Below are positions 1 to 16,571 of a DNA stretch of 64,000 nt, piece after piece (within the stretch, counting starts at the first letter, position 1; the number at the start of each line of letters is the position of its first letter). The notes under the pieces were generated by a model. It was not told the DNA's origin. It searched no databases and was given only the letters and a program-made list of their open reading frames with translations. This stretch comes from Fodinicurvata sp. EGI_FJ10296. Its GTDB lineage: Bacteria > Pseudomonadota > Alphaproteobacteria > DSM-16000 > Inquilinaceae. The stretch lies in NCBI RefSeq assembly GCF_040712075.1, contig NZ_JBFCVL010000007.1:124001-188000 (forward strand), written 5' to 3'. Made by a program: the position numbers and the translations under genes.

Positions 1-1083
1 CGACACGTTGTCCCCCGGCATGACCATCTCCGTGCCTTCCGGAAGGGTCACGCTGCCCGTCACGTCCGTCGTTCGGAAATAGAATTGCGGCCGGTAATTC
101 GAGAAAAACGGCGTGTGGCGACCGCCCTCTTCCTTGGTCAGAATGTACGCTTCGGCCTTGAACTTCGTGTGCGGCGTGATCGAGCCCGGCTTCGCCAGCA
201 CCTGGCCACGCTCGACATCTTCACGCTTCGTCCCGCGAAGCAGTGCGCCGATGTTGTCCCCCGCCTCGCCGCTGTCCAGCAGCTTGCGGAACATCTCAAC
301 GCCGGTGCAAACCGTCTTGACCGTCTTGTGAAGGCCGACAATCTCGACCTCTTCACCCACCTTGACGATCCCGCGCTCCACACGCCCCGTCACGACCGTG
401 CCACGGCCCGAAATCGAAAACACGTCTTCGATCGGCATCAGGAACGGCAGGTCCTTCGGACGCTCAGGCGTCGGTATATACGCGTCGACCTGCTTCATCA
501 GCTCAAGAATGGCTTCCTTGCCAAGCTTGTCGTCCGTGCCCTCGATCGCCGCCAGCGCCGAACCCTTCACGATCGGAATATCGTCGCCTGGGAAATCATA
601 CGAACTCAGCAACTCGCGGATTTCCATCTCCACAAGCTCAAGCAGCTCTTCGTCATCCACCTGGTCGCATTTGTTCATGAACACCACCAGACCGGGAACG
701 CCAACCTGGCGTGCCAGAAGGATGTGCTCACGGGTCTGCGGCATCGGGCCGTCCGCCGCCGAAACCACCAGAATCGCACCGTCCATCTGCGCCGCACCCG
801 TGATCATGTTCTTCACGTAGTCGGCGTGGCCAGGACAGTCCACATGCGCATAGTGACGCGCATCCGTCTCGTATTCCACATGCGCCGTCGAAATCGTGAT
901 CCCGCGCGCCTTCTCTTCGGGCGCCTTGTCGATCGCGTCATACGCCAGATAACTGCCGGAACCGGATGACTCGAACAAAACCTTCGTGATCGCCGCCGTC
1001 AGCGTCGTCTTGCCGTGGTCAACGTGACCGATCGTTCCTATGTTCGCATGCGGCTTCGTCCGCTCAAACTTTGCCTTGGCCAT
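1..1083 (-). CDS. tuf: Elongation factor Tu, first copy (C-terminus cut by window start)
   Basis: EF-Tu carries aminoacyl-tRNA to the ribosomal A site as a GTPase. Residues 1-361 of about 397 are present; the rest lies before the window. The P-loop GHVDHGKTT is near residues 19-27, followed by the DCPGH switch II motif and the NKCD guanine-binding motif. It is the last gene seen of the rpsL-rpsG-fusA-tuf (str) operon, 41 nt after fusA, with a GGAGA ribosome site. It matches the second copy at 17117-18310 except at three silent positions (7, 1048 and 1060), while the flanking sequences are unrelated. Confidence 0.97.
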   Translation of the reverse strand, partial: MAKAKFERTKPHANIGTIGHVDHGKTTLTAAITKVLFESSGSGSYLAYDAIDKAPEEKARGITISTAHVEYETDARHYAHVDCPGHADYVKNMITGAAQMDGAILVVSAADGPMPQTREHILLARQVGVPGLVVFMNKCDQVDDEELLELVEMEIRELLSSYDFPGDDIPIVKGSALAAIEGTDDKLGKEAILELMKQVDAYIPTPERPKDLPFLMPIEDVFSISGRGTVVTGRVERGIVKVGEEVEIVGLHKTVKTVCTGVEMFRKLLDSGEAGDNIGALLRGTKREDVERGQVLAKPGSITPHTKFKAEAYILTKEEGGRHTPFFSNYRPQFYFRTTDVTGSVTLPEGTEMVMPGDNVS

Positions 1084-1124
1084 GTTATCAAATTCTCCGT
1101 TCTCAGAATGCCGCTCTTGGACCG

Positions 1125-3206
1125 CTAGGCTAGCTTCGCCTTCACCTCATCGGCGATCGCCTGAGGTACCGGGTCGTAATGGTCAAAGAACATACTGTAT
1201 TGCGCACGCCCCTGTGACATCGAACGCAGGGTGTTCACATACCCGAACATGTTCGCGAGCGGGACCATCGCGTTCACGACATTTGCGTTCCCGCGGTTTT
1301 CCATTCCCGTGACGTTACCGCGCCGGCTGTTCAGATCGCCGATAATGTCACCCATATATTCTTCGGGGGTGACCACCTCGACCCGCATCACAGGCTCGAG
1401 AAGAACCGGCTTCGCCTTGGGAATCCCTTCCCGATAGGCCGCACGGGACGCGATTTCAAAGGCCATGACACTCGAATCGACATCATGATAGGCGCCATCA
1501 ATGAGGGTCACTTTGAAATCGACCATCGGGAAGCCAGCGATCACGCCAGTTTCCTTGGAAGACTCCAACCCATGCTGAACGCCAGGGATGTATTCCTTCG
1601 GCACGGAACCGCCGACGATCTTGCTCTCGAATTTGAAGCCTTCGCTCCGCTCGAGCGGCTCGAACTGCAACTTTATTCGAGCGAATTGACCGGAGCCGCC
1701 AGTTTGCTTCTTGTGCGTGTAATCCACTTCGGCCTTCGCCGAAATTGTCTCACGATAGGCGACCTGCGGCGCACCAACATTCGCGTCAACTTTGAATTCC
1801 CGGCGCATGCGGTCGACGAGAATGTCAAGGTGAAGCTCACCCATTCCCTTGATGACCGTTTGCCCGCTTTCATGGTCAACACTAACGCGGAAAGATGGAT
1901 CCTCCGCCGCCAGCCGTTGAAGAGCCGTCGACATCTTTTCCTGGTCAGCCTTGGATTTGGGTTCCACCGCAACTTCAATAACCGGGTCGGGAAACTCCAT
2001 CCGCTCCAGAATGATCGGCTTCGATGGATCGCACAACGTATCGCCGGTCGTCGTGTTCTTCAGACCGACCAGCGCAACAATGTCGCCCGCTGACGCGAAT
2101 TTGATTTCTTCTCTTGTGTTCGCATGCATCAACAGCATACGACCCACGCGTTCCCGCTGCTCTTTTACGCTGTTGAACAGATAGCTGCCGGCTTCAACGG
2201 TACCGGAATAGACCCGCACGAATGTCAGCGTCCCTACATAGGGATCCGACATGATCTTGAATGCCAATGCCGAGAAAGGGGCTTCATCGTCTGTCGGCCG
2301 GGAAACCTTCTCTTCGGTGGAGGGGACAATTCCCTCAACCCTCTCCACATCGAACGGCGACGGAAGGTAATCAACCACGGCGTCCAGAAGCGGCTGAATA
2401 CCTTTGTTCTTAAAGGCAGTGCCGAGCATAACCGGAACGAAACTGAGACCGATTGTGCCCTTTCGGATACAACTTCTCAGCGTATCGGCGTCCGGCTCCT
2501 TGCCCTCGAGGTAAGCTTCCATCGCCGCATCGTCATGCTCCACGGCCATCTCGAGAAGCTTGTACCGCCATTCCGCAGCATGCTCCTTGAGTTCTTCCGG
2601 AATTTCCCGATACTCGAATTCCGCTCCGAGCGACTCGTCTTTCCAGATAATCGCCCTCATCTCAACGAGATCGATTACGCCGGCAAACTCTGCTTCGCTC
2701 CCAATCGGCAGCTGCAATACCAAAGGCGTCGCACCCAGCCGATCAACAATCATGTCGACGCTGCGGTAAAAGTTTGCGCCCATGCGATCCATCTTATTGA
2801 TGAAACACATACGCGGAACCTTGTACTTGTCCGCTTGGCGCCAGACCGTTTCCGATTGAGGTTCAACACCAGCAACGGAGTCGAAGACAGCAACCGCACC
2901 ATCAAGTACGCGAAGCGATCTTTCGACTTCAATTGTGAAATCGACGTGTCCCGGCGTGTCAATGATATTGACGCGATGATCCCGCCAGAAGCAGGTCGTC
3001 GCGGCCGACGTAATCGTTATGCCGCGCTCCTGTTCCTGCTCCATCCAATCCATCGTCGCGGCGCCGTCATGGACCTCGCCGATTTTGTGCGAACGCCCCG
3101 TATAGTACAGGATGCGTTCCGTAGTCGTCGTTTTACCCGCATCGATATGCGCCATAATACCGATATTTCGGTAATTGGCGATCGGTGTCTGGCGCTTCAA
3201 AGACAT
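1125..3206 (-). CDS. fusA: Elongation factor G
   Basis: EF-G is the translocation GTPase and also works in ribosome recycling. The product has 693 residues, the usual length. It opens with the G-domain P-loop AHIDAGKT at residues 19-26, has DTPGHVDFT (switch II) and NKMDRMG (base recognition), and continues through domains II to V. It sits 34 nt after rpsG and 41 nt before tuf in the str operon, so co-transcription is expected. No truncation or unusual substitution was noticed. It is a single uninterrupted frame with codon use like its neighbours. Confidence 0.98.
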   Translation of the reverse strand: MSLKRQTPIANYRNIGIMAHIDAGKTTTTERILYYTGRSHKIGEVHDGAATMDWMEQEQERGITITSAATTCFWRDHRVNIIDTPGHVDFTIEVERSLRVLDGAVAVFDSVAGVEPQSETVWRQADKYKVPRMCFINKMDRMGANFYRSVDMIVDRLGATPLVLQLPIGSEAEFAGVIDLVEMRAIIWKDESLGAEFEYREIPEELKEHAAEWRYKLLEMAVEHDDAAMEAYLEGKEPDADTLRSCIRKGTIGLSFVPVMLGTAFKNKGIQPLLDAVVDYLPSPFDVERVEGIVPSTEEKVSRPTDDEAPFSALAFKIMSDPYVGTLTFVRVYSGTVEAGSYLFNSVKEQRERVGRMLLMHANTREEIKFASAGDIVALVGLKNTTTGDTLCDPSKPIILERMEFPDPVIEVAVEPKSKADQEKMSTALQRLAAEDPSFRVSVDHESGQTVIKGMGELHLDILVDRMRREFKVDANVGAPQVAYRETISAKAEVDYTHKKQTGGSGQFARIKLQFEPLERSEGFKFESKIVGGSVPKEYIPGVQHGLESSKETGVIAGFPMVDFKVTLIDGAYHDVDSSVMAFEIASRAAYREGIPKAKPVLLEPVMRVEVVTPEEYMGDIIGDLNSRRGNVTGMENRGNANVVNAMVPLANMFGYVNTLRSMSQGRAQYSMFFDHYDPVPQAIADEVKAKLA

Positions 3207-3240
3207 TATGCCATTCCCGGTTTGCAGTCGGTTAATCGCC

Positions 3241-3714
<474 letters not shown>

Positions 3715-3721
3715 CTATCCC

Positions 3722-4093
3722 TTACTTCGGTCGTTTCGCGCCATACTTTGAACGGCGCTGCTTCCGGTTTTTCACACCCTGCGTGTCCAATGCACCGCGA
3801 ACCGTGTGGTACCGGACGCCGGGAAGATCCTTTACGCGGCCGCCACGGATCAGCACGACCGAATGCTCCTGAAGGTTATGCCCCTCACCCGGAATATAGC
3901 TCGTGACCTCGAAGCCGTTCGTCAGTCGGACACGCGCTACCTTACGAAGTGCCGAGTTCGGCTTCTTCGGGGTGGTCGTATAGACGCGGGTGCATACGCC
4001 GCGTTTCTGGGGGCAGGCCTCCAGCGCCGGAACCTTGTTGCGCGCCCGCACCGGCGTACGCGGCTTACGGATCAACTGATTGATCGTTGGCAT
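3722..4093 (-). CDS. rpsL: 30S ribosomal protein S12
   Basis: S12 sits at the 30S decoding centre and controls reading accuracy. The 123-residue product has the invariant [15 protein letters not shown] segment (residues 37-51) and the [10 protein letters not shown] loop. The lysine at position 43, the classic streptomycin-resistance site, is wild type, so the protein looks like the drug-sensitive form. It is the first gene of the str operon. The start is supported by a purine-rich AAAAAAGGG stretch just upstream. A terminator about 140 nt further upstream separates this operon from rpoC. Confidence 0.98.
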   Translation of the reverse strand: MPTINQLIRKPRTPVRARNKVPALEACPQKRGVCTRVYTTTPKKPNSALRKVARVRLTNGFEVTSYIPGEGHNLQEHSVVLIRGGRVKDLPGVRYHTVRGALDTQGVKNRKQRRSKYGAKRPK

Positions 4094-4572
4094 ATCAGCC
4101 CTTTTTTAAAACTCGTTAGATTATCAGTCCAATAGCGGAACGAGCTCCGCCACAGACCGCCGAGCCCTGAAAGGAACCGGTGGCGCCCGATTGCTTTTCC
4201 TGCTGTGTCGCCGATGCAAGACGATGCGCAAAACAAAAGAAAGCCAGCCAGGCGTTTCCGCGATGCGGACTCCGGCGGCTTTCTTTGGCGGCGTGGATGG
4301 ATTCGCCACGATCTATCGTCATTTCACCGACGGCGATCAGCGTCTAGACAGCGTTCGTCTACTGCCAGGTCCCGTCAAGGTTCGCGGACTATACGTATGG
4401 CCGCACAGCACGTCAAGAAGACTCCTCGCTGCCCTCGTCAATAAACGGTCATGCCTGTCACAAGGCGGCCGGCAGCATGGGCCACGGACGGACCATCGAT
4501 GTCCGTCCATGAACCACGAAACCGAGCCCTGCTGGCGATCAGAAACGAGTCGAGGCACCTGCATCGAGTCAA
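4094..4572. other. Intergenic region rpoC-rpsL
   Basis: This 479-nt gap holds no credible gene; the short frames across it lack ribosome sites. It contains a terminator-like hairpin (4227-4286) that should end rpoBC transcription, and a smaller 8-bp hairpin at 4486-4508 (GGACGGAC, 7-nt loop, GTCCGTCC) without a T-run. The str operon promoter must lie between the terminator and rpsL. The best -10-like box, GATAAT on the minus strand about 30 nt before the rpsL start, has no convincing -35 partner. Confidence 0.6.
4227..4286 (-). terminator. Rho-independent-type terminator after rpoC
   Basis: On the minus strand AAAGAAAGCC pairs perfectly with GGCTTTCTTT (10 bp; arms at 4277-4286 and 4236-4245) and runs straight into TTTTGTTTTG. 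It lies about 290 nt after the rpoC stop and ahead of rpsL, so it should insulate the rpoBC and str operons. The loop is long (about 31 nt) but can partly pair inside. Confidence 0.65.
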
Positions 4573-9003
<4,431 letters not shown>

Positions 9004-9037
9004 TCAGGAGCCGACACTGCCGGCCCCTGAAAAGGCA

Positions 9038-12000
9038 TCAGTCACTTTGGCCGAGTTCGACGTTCAAGCCGAGGGACCGCAGTTCTTTGACCAGAACATT
9101 GAAGCTCTCGGGAATACCGCTTTCGAAATTGTCGTCCCCGCGTACGATCGCCTCATAAACTTTCGTTCGACCGGAAACATCGTCCGACTTGACCGTCAGC
9201 ATTTCCTGAAGCGTGTACGCAGCGCCATACGCCTGCAGTGCCCAAACTTCCATTTCACCAAATCGCTGACCGCCGAACTGGGCCTTACCGCCCAACGGTT
9301 GCTGGGTGACGAGGCTGTAGGGACCAATCGATCGGGCATGGATCTTGTCGTCCACAAGATGGTGCAGCTTCAACATATAGATGTATCCGACGGTCACCAT
9401 GCGATGGAACTGCTCACCGGTGCGGCCATCGAACAACGTCACCTGTCCGCTCGACTCCAGGCCGGCCTGTAGAAGCATGTCGACAATGTCATCTTCGCGA
9501 GCGCCATCAAAGACAGGCGTGGCCATTGGTACGCCATTGCGAAGGTTGCCCGCCATCTCAAGAAGTTCAGCATCATCCAGATCGGACACGTCCTCACGGA
9601 ACTGTTCGTCTCCGTAGATCTTCTTGAGCTTGTCCAACAGGGTCTGCTTGGCCGGGTCGTTCATCTGACCATTGATCGACTCAAGCATTTCCGCAATCTG
9701 CTTCCCAAGATTGGCCGAGGCCCACCCCAGATGCGTCTCGAGAATCTGCCCCACATTCATACGGGACGGCACGCCCAGTGGATTGAGGACGATATCAGCT
9801 GGTGTCCCGTCTTCAAGATACGGCATGTCTTCGACGGGCATGATGCGCGAGACGACGCCCTTGTTACCATGGCGACCTGCCATCTTGTCCCCAGGCTGCA
9901 TCTTGCGTTTGATGGCTATGAACACCTTGACCATCTTCATGACACCAGGAGGTAATTCGTCACCGCGCTGGAGCTTGTCTACCTTGTCTTCAAACCGACG
10001 CTGCAAATTCTGCACCGACTGCTCGAACTGCTGCACCACAGCTTCAACGTCGGTCATCACCGTCTCGTCATCGACAGTGATCTGCTTCCATTGCGGAACC
10101 GACAAAGCGCTGAGATCGGCCTCCTCGATCGGTCGCCCAGTCGGGAATCCCCTCGGTCCGGAAACCGCCGGCCGGCCTACTAGCTGTTCCCGAAGCCGGG
10201 CAACATAGCCGCGCTCCAGAATACCGCGTTCATCATCGCGGTCCTTGGCCAGCCGCTCGATCTCTGCCCGCTCGATGGCCAATGCCCGCTCGTCCTTGTC
10301 CACGCCTCGGCGTGAGAAAACACGAACTTCTACAATGGTTCCCGTTACACCTGGTGGTAACCGTAGCGACGTGTCCCGCACGTCTGACGCCTTCTCACCG
10401 AATATCGCCCGCAGCAGCTTTTCTTCCGGCGTCATCGGGCTCTCGCCCTTTGGCGTCACCTTGCCAACGAGAATATCGCCAGGATTCACCTCGGCGCCGA
10501 CATAGACGATGCCCGCCTCGTCAAGCTGACGAAGGCTTTCCTCGCCAACATTGGGAATGTCGCGCGTGATTTCTTCCTGGCCAAGCTTCGTATCGCGGGC
10601 CATCACCTCGAACTCTTCGATATGGATCGAGGTGAAAACGTCGTCGCGAACGATCCGTTCAGAAAGAAGGATCGAGTCCTCGAAGTTGTAGCCATTCCAG
10701 GGCATGAAAGCGACGAGCACGTTCCGCCCCAAAGCCAGGTCGCCCAGATCCGTCGACGGACCGTCGGCGATAATGTCACCCTTGTTGATCCAGTCGCCCT
10801 TGCGCACGACCGGCCGCTGGGTAATGCAGGTGTTCTGATTCGACCGCTGGAACTTCAGAAGGTTATAGATATCGACGTTCGAAGCGCCGTCTGCGATATC
10901 CTCCGTCGCCCGAATGACGATACGCGTGCCGTCAACCTGATCGACGACTCCGGTTCGCCGCGCGCTAAGCGCCACGCCGGAGTCCTTGGCCACGGTGCCT
11001 TCCATACCGGTGCCCACCAGCGGCGCCTCGGCGCGCAGCAGCGGCACGGCCTGGCGTTGCATGTTCGAGCCCATCAATGCCCGGTTCGCATCATCGTTTT
11101 CCAGGAACGGGATCAATGCCGCCGCCACGGAAACAATCTGCTTTGGACTGACGTCGATGAGATCTATCGCCTCCGGCCGCGATAGCATGTAGTCGCCGCC
11201 GGACCGCGTGGAGATCAGTTCGGAGACGAACCGGCCCTCACCATCCAATTCCGCATTTGCCTGGGCAATTGTGAACCGGCTCTCTTCCATGGCGGAGAGA
11301 TAGATGACTTCGTCCGTAACCTGCCCGGACACGACTCGCCGATACGGACTCTCGATGAAGCCGTATTTATTGACACGTGCGTAAGTCGCCAAGCTATTAA
11401 TCAGACCGATATTGGGTCCTTCAGGCGTCTCGATAGGGCAGATTCGGCCATAGTGAGTCGGATGAACGTCGCGGACCTCGAAGCCAGCGCGCTCGCGGGT
11501 CAGACCGCCCGGGCCAAGCGCAGACAGCCGGCGTTTATGCGTAATCTCAGAAAGCGGATTCGTCTGGTCCATAAACTGCGAAAGCTGAGACGAACCAAAA
11601 AATTCGCGTACAGCCGCGGCTGCAGGTTTGGCATTGATGAGATCATGGGGCATGACAGTGTCGATATCGACGCTGCTCATCCGTTCCCGGATCGCCCGCT
11701 CCATGCGCAGAAGCCCGACCCGGTACTGGTTTTCCATCAACTCACCGACCGACCGCACGCGCCGGTTGGCAAGGTTATCGATGTCATCGATCTCTCCCCG
11801 ACCGTCCTTGAGGTCCAGCAAAATGCGCAGTATTTCAAGGATATCGGTCTTGCGAAGTACGCGCATCTGATCATCGGTCTCGAGTCCGAGACGCGAGTTC
11901 ATCTTCACGCGACCGACGGCAGAAAGATCGTACCGCTCCGATTCGAAGAAAAGGTCGTTGAACAGCTTTTCCGCCGATTCCAGCGTCGGGGGTTCGCCCG

Positions 12001-13213
12001 GCCGCATCACCCGATATATATCGATCAGTGCGTCTTCACGCGTCGCGTTCTTGTCGACTGCCAACGTATTGCGCAGATACGGCCCGACATTCGAATGGTC
12101 AATGGCAAGAACCGGCAACTCGTCGATGCCTTTTTCGACAAAAGTCGCCAGCATGGCCTCGTCAACTTCATCGCCGGCTTCGAAGAACACCTCTCCCGTC
12201 GACTCGTCGATCACATCCGCTGCCAGATAGCGGCCCGTCAATTCTTCCTGTGCCACGAGCTGGTTCTGAAGTCCCGCCTCGACGAGCTTTTTCGCAGTGC
12301 GTGGCGTCATTTTCGTGCCGGCTTCGGCCGCAACCTCTCCGGTGTCGGCGTTAATCAGATCGTTCGTCAGCTTGACCCCGCGCAGCCGCTCCTGATCGAA
12401 CGGGGTCGTCCAGCCATCATTGGACCGCTTGAACGTGATCGTCTCGTAGAAATACTGAAGTATCTCCTCGCGGCCCATGCCAATCGCTTCGTAAGGCGCG
12501 AGTTGGCGGCCTTCCTCTCTGACTTCTGCCCGCCGCCGCTCTGTCTCGGCACTGTCAAGCGCCAGTAGCAGCGTGGAAGACGGAAGTTTACGCCGACGGT
12601 CGATCCGGACATAGAGAACGTCCTTGGCGTCGAATTCGAAATCGAGCCACGACCCGCGATACGGGATAACGCGCGCAGCAAACAGGTATTTTCCGGATGC
12701 GTGTGTCTTTCCCTTATCGTGGTCAAAGAAAACACCGGGGCTACGGTGCATCTGCGATACGATGACTCGCTCGGTACCGTTGATGACGAACGTGCCGTTC
12801 CCGGTCATCAAGGGCATATCGCCCATATAGACGTCCTGCTCCTTGATGTCCCGGATGGACTTCAGACCGGTTTCCTCTTCCACGTCGAAAACCGTCAGAC
12901 GCAACGTCACCTTCAGCGGGGCGGCATAGGTCAGCCCGCGTTGCTGACATTCTTCAATGTCGTATTTCGGGTGTTCCAGCTCATAATGCACGAAATCGAT
13001 CTCGGCCCGCTCGGAGAAATCCCTGATCGGGAAGACCGACTTGAATACCTCCTGCAGACCGAGGAACTGCCGATCCTCCGGCCTAATGTGCATCTGCAGA
13101 AACTGATCGTAGGAACTACGTTGAACCTCGATCAGATTGGGCATCTGGGCGACCTCGGGAATTCGCCCGAAGCTCTTGCGGACGCGCTTACGACCCGTGA
13201 ATGACTTGGTCAT
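9038..13213 (-). CDS. rpoB: RNA polymerase beta subunit
   Basis: Second-largest RNA polymerase subunit, forming one side of the active cleft and the rifampicin pocket. The 1,391-residue product has the rifampicin region with [18 protein letters not shown] and [13 protein letters not shown] spelled as in rifampicin-sensitive enzymes. It also has the conserved [12 protein letters not shown] segment and a C-terminal domain ending [10 protein letters not shown]. It lies about 290 nt after rplL, beyond a strong attenuator-like hairpin, so its level relative to the ribosomal proteins is probably set by partial readthrough. Confidence 0.99.
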   Translation of the reverse strand: MTKSFTGRKRVRKSFGRIPEVAQMPNLIEVQRSSYDQFLQMHIRPEDRQFLGLQEVFKSVFPIRDFSERAEIDFVHYELEHPKYDIEECQQRGLTYAAPLKVTLRLTVFDVEEETGLKSIRDIKEQDVYMGDMPLMTGNGTFVINGTERVIVSQMHRSPGVFFDHDKGKTHASGKYLFAARVIPYRGSWLDFEFDAKDVLYVRIDRRRKLPSSTLLLALDSAETERRRAEVREEGRQLAPYEAIGMGREEILQYFYETITFKRSNDGWTTPFDQERLRGVKLTNDLINADTGEVAAEAGTKMTPRTAKKLVEAGLQNQLVAQEELTGRYLAADVIDESTGEVFFEAGDEVDEAMLATFVEKGIDELPVLAIDHSNVGPYLRNTLAVDKNATREDALIDIYRVMRPGEPPTLESAEKLFNDLFFESERYDLSAVGRVKMNSRLGLETDDQMRVLRKTDILEILRILLDLKDGRGEIDDIDNLANRRVRSVGELMENQYRVGLLRMERAIRERMSSVDIDTVMPHDLINAKPAAAAVREFFGSSQLSQFMDQTNPLSEITHKRRLSALGPGGLTRERAGFEVRDVHPTHYGRICPIETPEGPNIGLINSLATYARVNKYGFIESPYRRVVSGQVTDEVIYLSAMEESRFTIAQANAELDGEGRFVSELISTRSGGDYMLSRPEAIDLIDVSPKQIVSVAAALIPFLENDDANRALMGSNMQRQAVPLLRAEAPLVGTGMEGTVAKDSGVALSARRTGVVDQVDGTRIVIRATEDIADGASNVDIYNLLKFQRSNQNTCITQRPVVRKGDWINKGDIIADGPSTDLGDLALGRNVLVAFMPWNGYNFEDSILLSERIVRDDVFTSIHIEEFEVMARDTKLGQEEITRDIPNVGEESLRQLDEAGIVYVGAEVNPGDILVGKVTPKGESPMTPEEKLLRAIFGEKASDVRDTSLRLPPGVTGTIVEVRVFSRRGVDKDERALAIERAEIERLAKDRDDERGILERGYVARLREQLVGRPAVSGPRGFPTGRPIEEADLSALSVPQWKQITVDDETVMTDVEAVVQQFEQSVQNLQRRFEDKVDKLQRGDELPPGVMKMVKVFIAIKRKMQPGDKMAGRHGNKGVVSRIMPVEDMPYLEDGTPADIVLNPLGVPSRMNVGQILETHLGWASANLGKQIAEMLESINGQMNDPAKQTLLDKLKKIYGDEQFREDVSDLDDAELLEMAGNLRNGVPMATPVFDGAREDDIVDMLLQAGLESSGQVTLFDGRTGEQFHRMVTVGYIYMLKLHHLVDDKIHARSIGPYSLVTQQPLGGKAQFGGQRFGEMEVWALQAYGAAYTLQEMLTVKSDDVSGRTKVYEAIVRGDDNFESGIPESFNVLVKELRSLGLNVELGQSD

Positions 13214-13417
13214 ATATGCCCCTCGATAAAGCAGGGTTGGCCTAGTACCGCGGTGCTACCGTATACTGCGGTTCGATCCGGCGCAGGGCGGTTCGGCGAA
13301 GCATGGACGGAAGGCCTGCACCTTTCCGTGCCGCATTCGCCGCACTGCCTTGCTCCGGTTGAGTCCGCCGGCAACTGCCGAGGCGCTTCTTCGGTTTCAC
13401 AACCGACCGAAAACGAC

Positions 13418-13482
13418 AAAAAGCACCCAGCTACGCCGGGTTCGGTACCTCCGAACCCGACATAGCGGAAGGCGCTGAGTGC
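13418..13482 (-). terminator. rplL-rpoB attenuator hairpin
   Basis: On the minus strand the outer arms GCACTCAGC and GCTGGGTGC pair over 9 bp with one G-T. An inner stem CGGGTTCGG/CCGAACCCG (9 bp) closes a 5-nt loop. TTTTT follows directly. It begins about 24 nt after the rplL stop and rpoB starts about 200 nt later. This matches the position of the partial terminator that sets the ribosomal protein to RNA polymerase ratio in other bacteria. The remainder of the 293-nt gap shows no gene. Confidence 0.75.
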
Positions 13483-13506
13483 AGCTGAGGCTGTCGTCAC
13501 GCGAAG

Positions 13507-13884
13507 TTACTTGACTTCGACTGTGGCGCCCGCTTCTTCCAGCTGCTTCTTCATCTTGGCGGCATCGTCTTTCGATACAGCCTCCTTCACTGGCTTCGGT
13601 GCGCCCTCGACCAGATCCTTGGCTTCTTTCAGGCCAAGGCCCGTGATGGCGCGAACTTCCTTAATGACGTTGATCTTCTTGTCGCCTGCGCTGGCAAGAA
13701 TGACATCAAATTCGGTCTGCTCTTCTTCCGGTGCGGCGTCGCCGCCACCACCACCACCGGCCGCAACCGCCACAGGGGCTGCAGCGGATACGCCCCATTT
13801 CTCTTCCAGCATCTTCGACAGCTCAGCGGCTTCGATGACGGTAAGGGCGGAAAGCTCGTCTGCGAGCTTGTCCAGATCTGCCAT
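13507..13884 (-). CDS. rplL: 50S ribosomal protein L7/L12
   Basis: The stalk protein that recruits and activates translational GTPases; it binds L10 as dimers. The 125-residue product has an N-terminal dimerisation helix, a flexible Ala/Gly/Pro hinge around residues 38-55 containing a run of six glycines, and the C-terminal factor-binding domain with [20 protein letters not shown]. It lies 51 nt after rplJ, and translational coupling or RNA processing there is typical. A strong hairpin attenuator follows. Confidence 0.98.
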   Translation of the reverse strand: MADLDKLADELSALTVIEAAELSKMLEEKWGVSAAAPVAVAAGGGGGGDAAPEEEQTEFDVILASAGDKKINVIKEVRAITGLGLKEAKDLVEGAPKPVKEAVSKDDAAKMKKQLEEAGATVEVK

Positions 13885-13935
13885 TTTATTGAACTCCTGA
13901 CTTGAACGTTTTCATCGTCTGCAACGGTGCCTTTA

Positions 13936-14454
13936 TCAGGCCGCCTGGTCCTTGTCGGCATACGCTTTGAGCACCCGGGCCATCTGGCCACCCGGCGCCT
14001 GCAGCACACCCGCAATGCGGGTCGCCGGCGTCTGAATCACGCCCACGATCTTGCCCCGCAGCTCGTCGAGTGACGGCAGCTTGGCAAGGGCAATGATTTC
14101 ATCGGCATTGAGCTTCTGAGATCCCATGGCCCCGCCGAGAACTTTCAGCTTCGTATTCTTCTCCGAATAGCCGACAGCCACACGGGCTGCAGCAACCGGA
14201 TCGGAAGACACCGCTATTGCGGTGGGACCGTTAAAGAGATCCGCCAAATGCTCAAATGGCGTACCGTCAAGGGCGATCTTGGCGAGCCTGTTCTTGGTCA
14301 CCGTAAACGAGGCGCCCGCCTCGCGCATCTGGCCTCGGAGAGCCGTAACTTCCGCTACGGTAAGACCCGTCTGATGGGTCACCACCACAAGATGGGCGGC
14401 TCCGAAAGCCTCGTGCAACGCGGCGACCTTCTCTTCCTTTTGTGGACGTCTCAC
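13936..14454 (-). CDS. rplJ: 50S ribosomal protein L10 (GTG start)
   Basis: L10 anchors the L7/L12 stalk to 23S rRNA. I choose the GTG at 14454-14452 because GGAGG sits 7 nt before it and the product then begins RRPQKEEKVAALHEAF, as L10 proteins do. A longer in-frame ATG would add 19 residues with no L10 similarity. The product has 172 residues and the conserved TGLTVAEVTALRGQMREAG. It is followed by rplL. The long leader upstream probably carries the L10 feedback site. Confidence 0.95.
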   Translation of the reverse strand: MRRPQKEEKVAALHEAFGAAHLVVVTHQTGLTVAEVTALRGQMREAGASFTVTKNRLAKIALDGTPFEHLADLFNGPTAIAVSSDPVAAARVAVGYSEKNTKLKVLGGAMGSQKLNADEIIALAKLPSLDELRGKIVGVIQTPATRIAGVLQAPGGQMARVLKAYADKDQAA

Positions 14455-14789
14455 GGATCGCCTCCGTTGTTCGACTGCCGACCGAAACGAATCCGGGTCG
14501 GCGCCGCACATTACACCTCGGTTTCATCCCGCTGCCTGGGCCCCGAAGCGCCACAAGATCCGGGATCAAACCACACCGTCCTGCCCTAGAAGTTCAAGTC
14601 ACGTTGTCCAATTCAACCCTGGGGTCAATGCGAACATGGTTCTCAAACTCCCGTCTGTGCAGGATTTGCGGCCAAAATATGACCCACCTGCAGTCTCGGA
14701 CAGGAAATCGCGCCATTTCATCTCATCGAGACGATTGGACGCGACCCTTTCACCCGCTAAACGCGGGCCAATCGACTCCGACCGTCGCT
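14455..14789 (-). promoter_or_regulatory. rplJ leader, candidate L10-binding autoregulatory RNA
   Basis: This 335-nt gap has no credible gene. Just after rplA a nested hairpin (14732-14774; outer CGATTGG/CCAATCG, inner CCCGC-GTTTA-GCGGG) could stop or process the rplKA transcript. Further on, CTGCACAGACGGGAGTTTGA (minus strand, 14643-14662) resembles conserved leader sequence I associate with alphaproteobacterial rplJ. The match is from memory and was not aligned. L10 or the L10-L12 complex repressing its own mRNA is well established in other bacteria. Confidence 0.4.
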
Positions 14790-15506
14790 CTATGCAGCCG
14801 CCGAAGTGGATTCCGTTGCCACCGTTCCGACATCGATCCGAATTCCGGGACCCATGGTCGACGCCAGGACGAGCTTCTTCAGATATGTGCCTTTCGCGCC
14901 CGACGGCTTGGCGCGAAATATCGCTTCGACGATCGCCTTGACGTTGGCCGCCAGCGCCGCCTCGTCGAAGCTGATCTTGCCGATCCCGGCATGCACAACA
15001 CCTGCGCGTTCTGCACGAAATTCGACCGCTCCGCCCTTTGCCGCGGCAATAGCACCGGCAACATCGGCTGTTACGGTGCCGAGCTTCGGGTTCGGCATCA
15101 GGCCGCGTGGGCCCAAAATCTTACCCAGCCGACCGACGACCGGCATCATGTCAGGTGTGGCGATAACCCGATCGAAATCAAGCCGTCCGCCCTGGATTTC
15201 CTGTGCCAATTCTTCCGCACCGACGACTTCTGCTCCGGCCGCGGTCGCTGCCTCTGCCTTCTCGGCCCGTGCGAAGACGGCAACCCGAACTGTCTTGCCG
15301 GTACCACTGGGAAGCTGGACCATTCCACGCACCATCTGGTCGGCGTGGCGAGGATCGATGCCCAGATTCATGGCAATCTCGACCGTCTCGTCGAATTTGA
15401 CGGTCGACCGCTCCTTGAGCATCTTTATCGCCGCATCCAGAGGATATGTCTGGTCGGGATCGACGCCCTTACGAACGCTGCGCAAACGCTTGCTTAGCTT
15501 AGCCAT
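14790..15506 (-). CDS. rplA: 50S ribosomal protein L1
   Basis: L1 forms the mobile stalk at the ribosomal E site and in many bacteria represses its own operon. The 238-residue product begins [16 protein letters not shown] and includes the conserved [12 protein letters not shown] and [17 protein letters not shown] segments, the second of which belongs to the RNA-binding domain. It follows rplK with a 3-nt gap, so the two are almost certainly co-translated. Length and composition are normal. Confidence 0.98.
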   Translation of the reverse strand: MAKLSKRLRSVRKGVDPDQTYPLDAAIKMLKERSTVKFDETVEIAMNLGIDPRHADQMVRGMVQLPSGTGKTVRVAVFARAEKAEAATAAGAEVVGAEELAQEIQGGRLDFDRVIATPDMMPVVGRLGKILGPRGLMPNPKLGTVTADVAGAIAAAKGGAVEFRAERAGVVHAGIGKISFDEAALAANVKAIVEAIFRAKPSGAKGTYLKKLVLASTMGPGIRIDVGTVATESTSAAA

Positions 15507-15509
15507 TCC

Positions 15510-15941
15510 TCAGCCCTCCACCACATCAATGCCCATGGAGCGGCATGATCCGCGGACCATCCGTACCGCCGCGTCGAGATCGAAAGCGTTGAGGTCGACC
15601 ATCTTGGCCTCGGCAATTTCCTGCGCCTGAGACACCGTGATCGTCCCGACCTTCGACTTGTTCGGCGTCGGGCTTCCCTTGGGGATGCCGGCAGCCTTCT
15701 TGATCAGGTAACCAGCCGGAGGAGTCTTCGTAACGAACGTAAATGTACGGTCACCGAAAGCCGTGATGACGACCGGGATTGGCATACCTTTTTCAAGATG
15801 CTGCGTCGCGGCGTTGAAGGCCTTGCAGAACTCCATAATATTCAGGCCACGCTGACCGAGCGCAGGACCAATAGGCGGCGACGGATTGGCCGCGCCGGCT
15901 GGAACTTCCAGCTTGATGTAACCGACAATCTTTTTTGCCAT
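15510..15941 (-). CDS. rplK: 50S ribosomal protein L11
   Basis: L11 binds the GTPase-associated region of 23S rRNA, assists factor-dependent GTP hydrolysis and is needed for RelA activation. The 143-residue product starts [20 protein letters not shown] and contains the conserved [19 protein letters not shown]. The proline-rich N-terminal switch is intact, and the C-terminal rRNA-binding domain ends SMGIDVVEG. It follows nusG by about 100 nt, with a short hairpin in the gap, and precedes rplA by 3 nt. Confidence 0.98.
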   Translation of the reverse strand: MAKKIVGYIKLEVPAGAANPSPPIGPALGQRGLNIMEFCKAFNAATQHLEKGMPIPVVITAFGDRTFTFVTKTPPAGYLIKKAAGIPKGSPTPNKSKVGTITVSQAQEIAEAKMVDLNAFDLDAAVRMVRGSCRSMGIDVVEG

Positions 15942-15962
15942 TACTGCTTCCCTTTTTTGTTA

Positions 15963-15981
15963 TCCGGGCGGACGGCCCGGA
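15963..15981 (-). promoter_or_regulatory. Hairpin in rplK leader, possible L1 site
   Basis: TCCGGGC and GCCCGGA form a 7-bp stem with a 5-nt loop, 22 nt upstream of the rplK start and just before its AAAAAAGGGAAG ribosome site. L1 binds a leader hairpin before rplK in E. coli. Position is the only support here; the characteristic internal L1 loop was not checked. Confidence 0.3.
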
Positions 15982-16038
15982 AGTCGGAAAGATGCGGTAC
16001 GGCCATGGCAAGCCTTCCGCAGCGAAACTGGTCGAGCG

Positions 16039-16569
16039 TCAGAGCTTCTCAACCTGCGTGTACTCCAACTCAACCGGGGTCGCCCGGCCAAATATCGAGA
16101 CAGCGACTTTTAGGCGTGCACGCTCTTCATCGACTTCTTCTACATAGCCTGTAAAGGAGGTAAACGGCCCATCCGTAACGCGTACCTGCTCACCGACTTC
16201 GAATGTTATCGATGGCTTCGGCCGCTCAAGACCATCCTTTACCTGCTTGAGAATACGATCGGCCTCGGCGTCGCTGATCGGCGCAGGTTTGCCGCGCGCG
16301 CCAAGAATGCCCGCAACCTTGTTCGTATTCTTCACCAAATTCCACGATTCGTCGGTCAAGTCCATGCGGACGAGAACATAGCCGGGGAAAAACTTGCGCT
16401 CCGCGTTGACCTTCTGGCCTCGCCGCATTTCGACCACCTCTTCGGTCGGCACCGAGATTTGCTCGAAGAGGTCGGTCATCCCTTTCTTCTCAGCCTGCTC
16501 CTGGATCGCTTCGGCCACACGTTTTTCCGAGCCCGAATAGGCCTGCACGACATACCACCGCATCGCCAT
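16039..16569 (-). CDS. nusG: Transcription termination/antitermination factor NusG
   Basis: NusG binds RNA polymerase across the cleft, raises processivity and links to Rho and to ribosomal S10. The 176-residue product has an NGN domain (about residues 4-110, starting [17 protein letters not shown], with [12 protein letters not shown]). A C-terminal KOW domain (about 125-176) contains the [19 protein letters not shown] signature. It starts 2 nt after secE, the classic pair, and precedes rplK. The alternative ATG two codons in would change nothing. Confidence 0.98.
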   Translation of the reverse strand: MAMRWYVVQAYSGSEKRVAEAIQEQAEKKGMTDLFEQISVPTEEVVEMRRGQKVNAERKFFPGYVLVRMDLTDESWNLVKNTNKVAGILGARGKPAPISDAEADRILKQVKDGLERPKPSITFEVGEQVRVTDGPFTSFTGYVEEVDEERARLKVAVSIFGRATPVELEYTQVEKL

Positions 16570-16571
16570 GG

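Noticed and set aside
85-969. 294-codon plus-strand frame, repeated at 17312-18196
   Set aside because: Antisense shadow of tuf. It recurs only because the two tuf genes are almost identical; composition is Arg/His-rich with no fold.
4486-4508. 8-bp hairpin just after rpoC considered as its terminator
   Set aside because: No T-run follows on either strand; the hairpin at 4227-4286 with TTTTGTTTTG is the better terminator.
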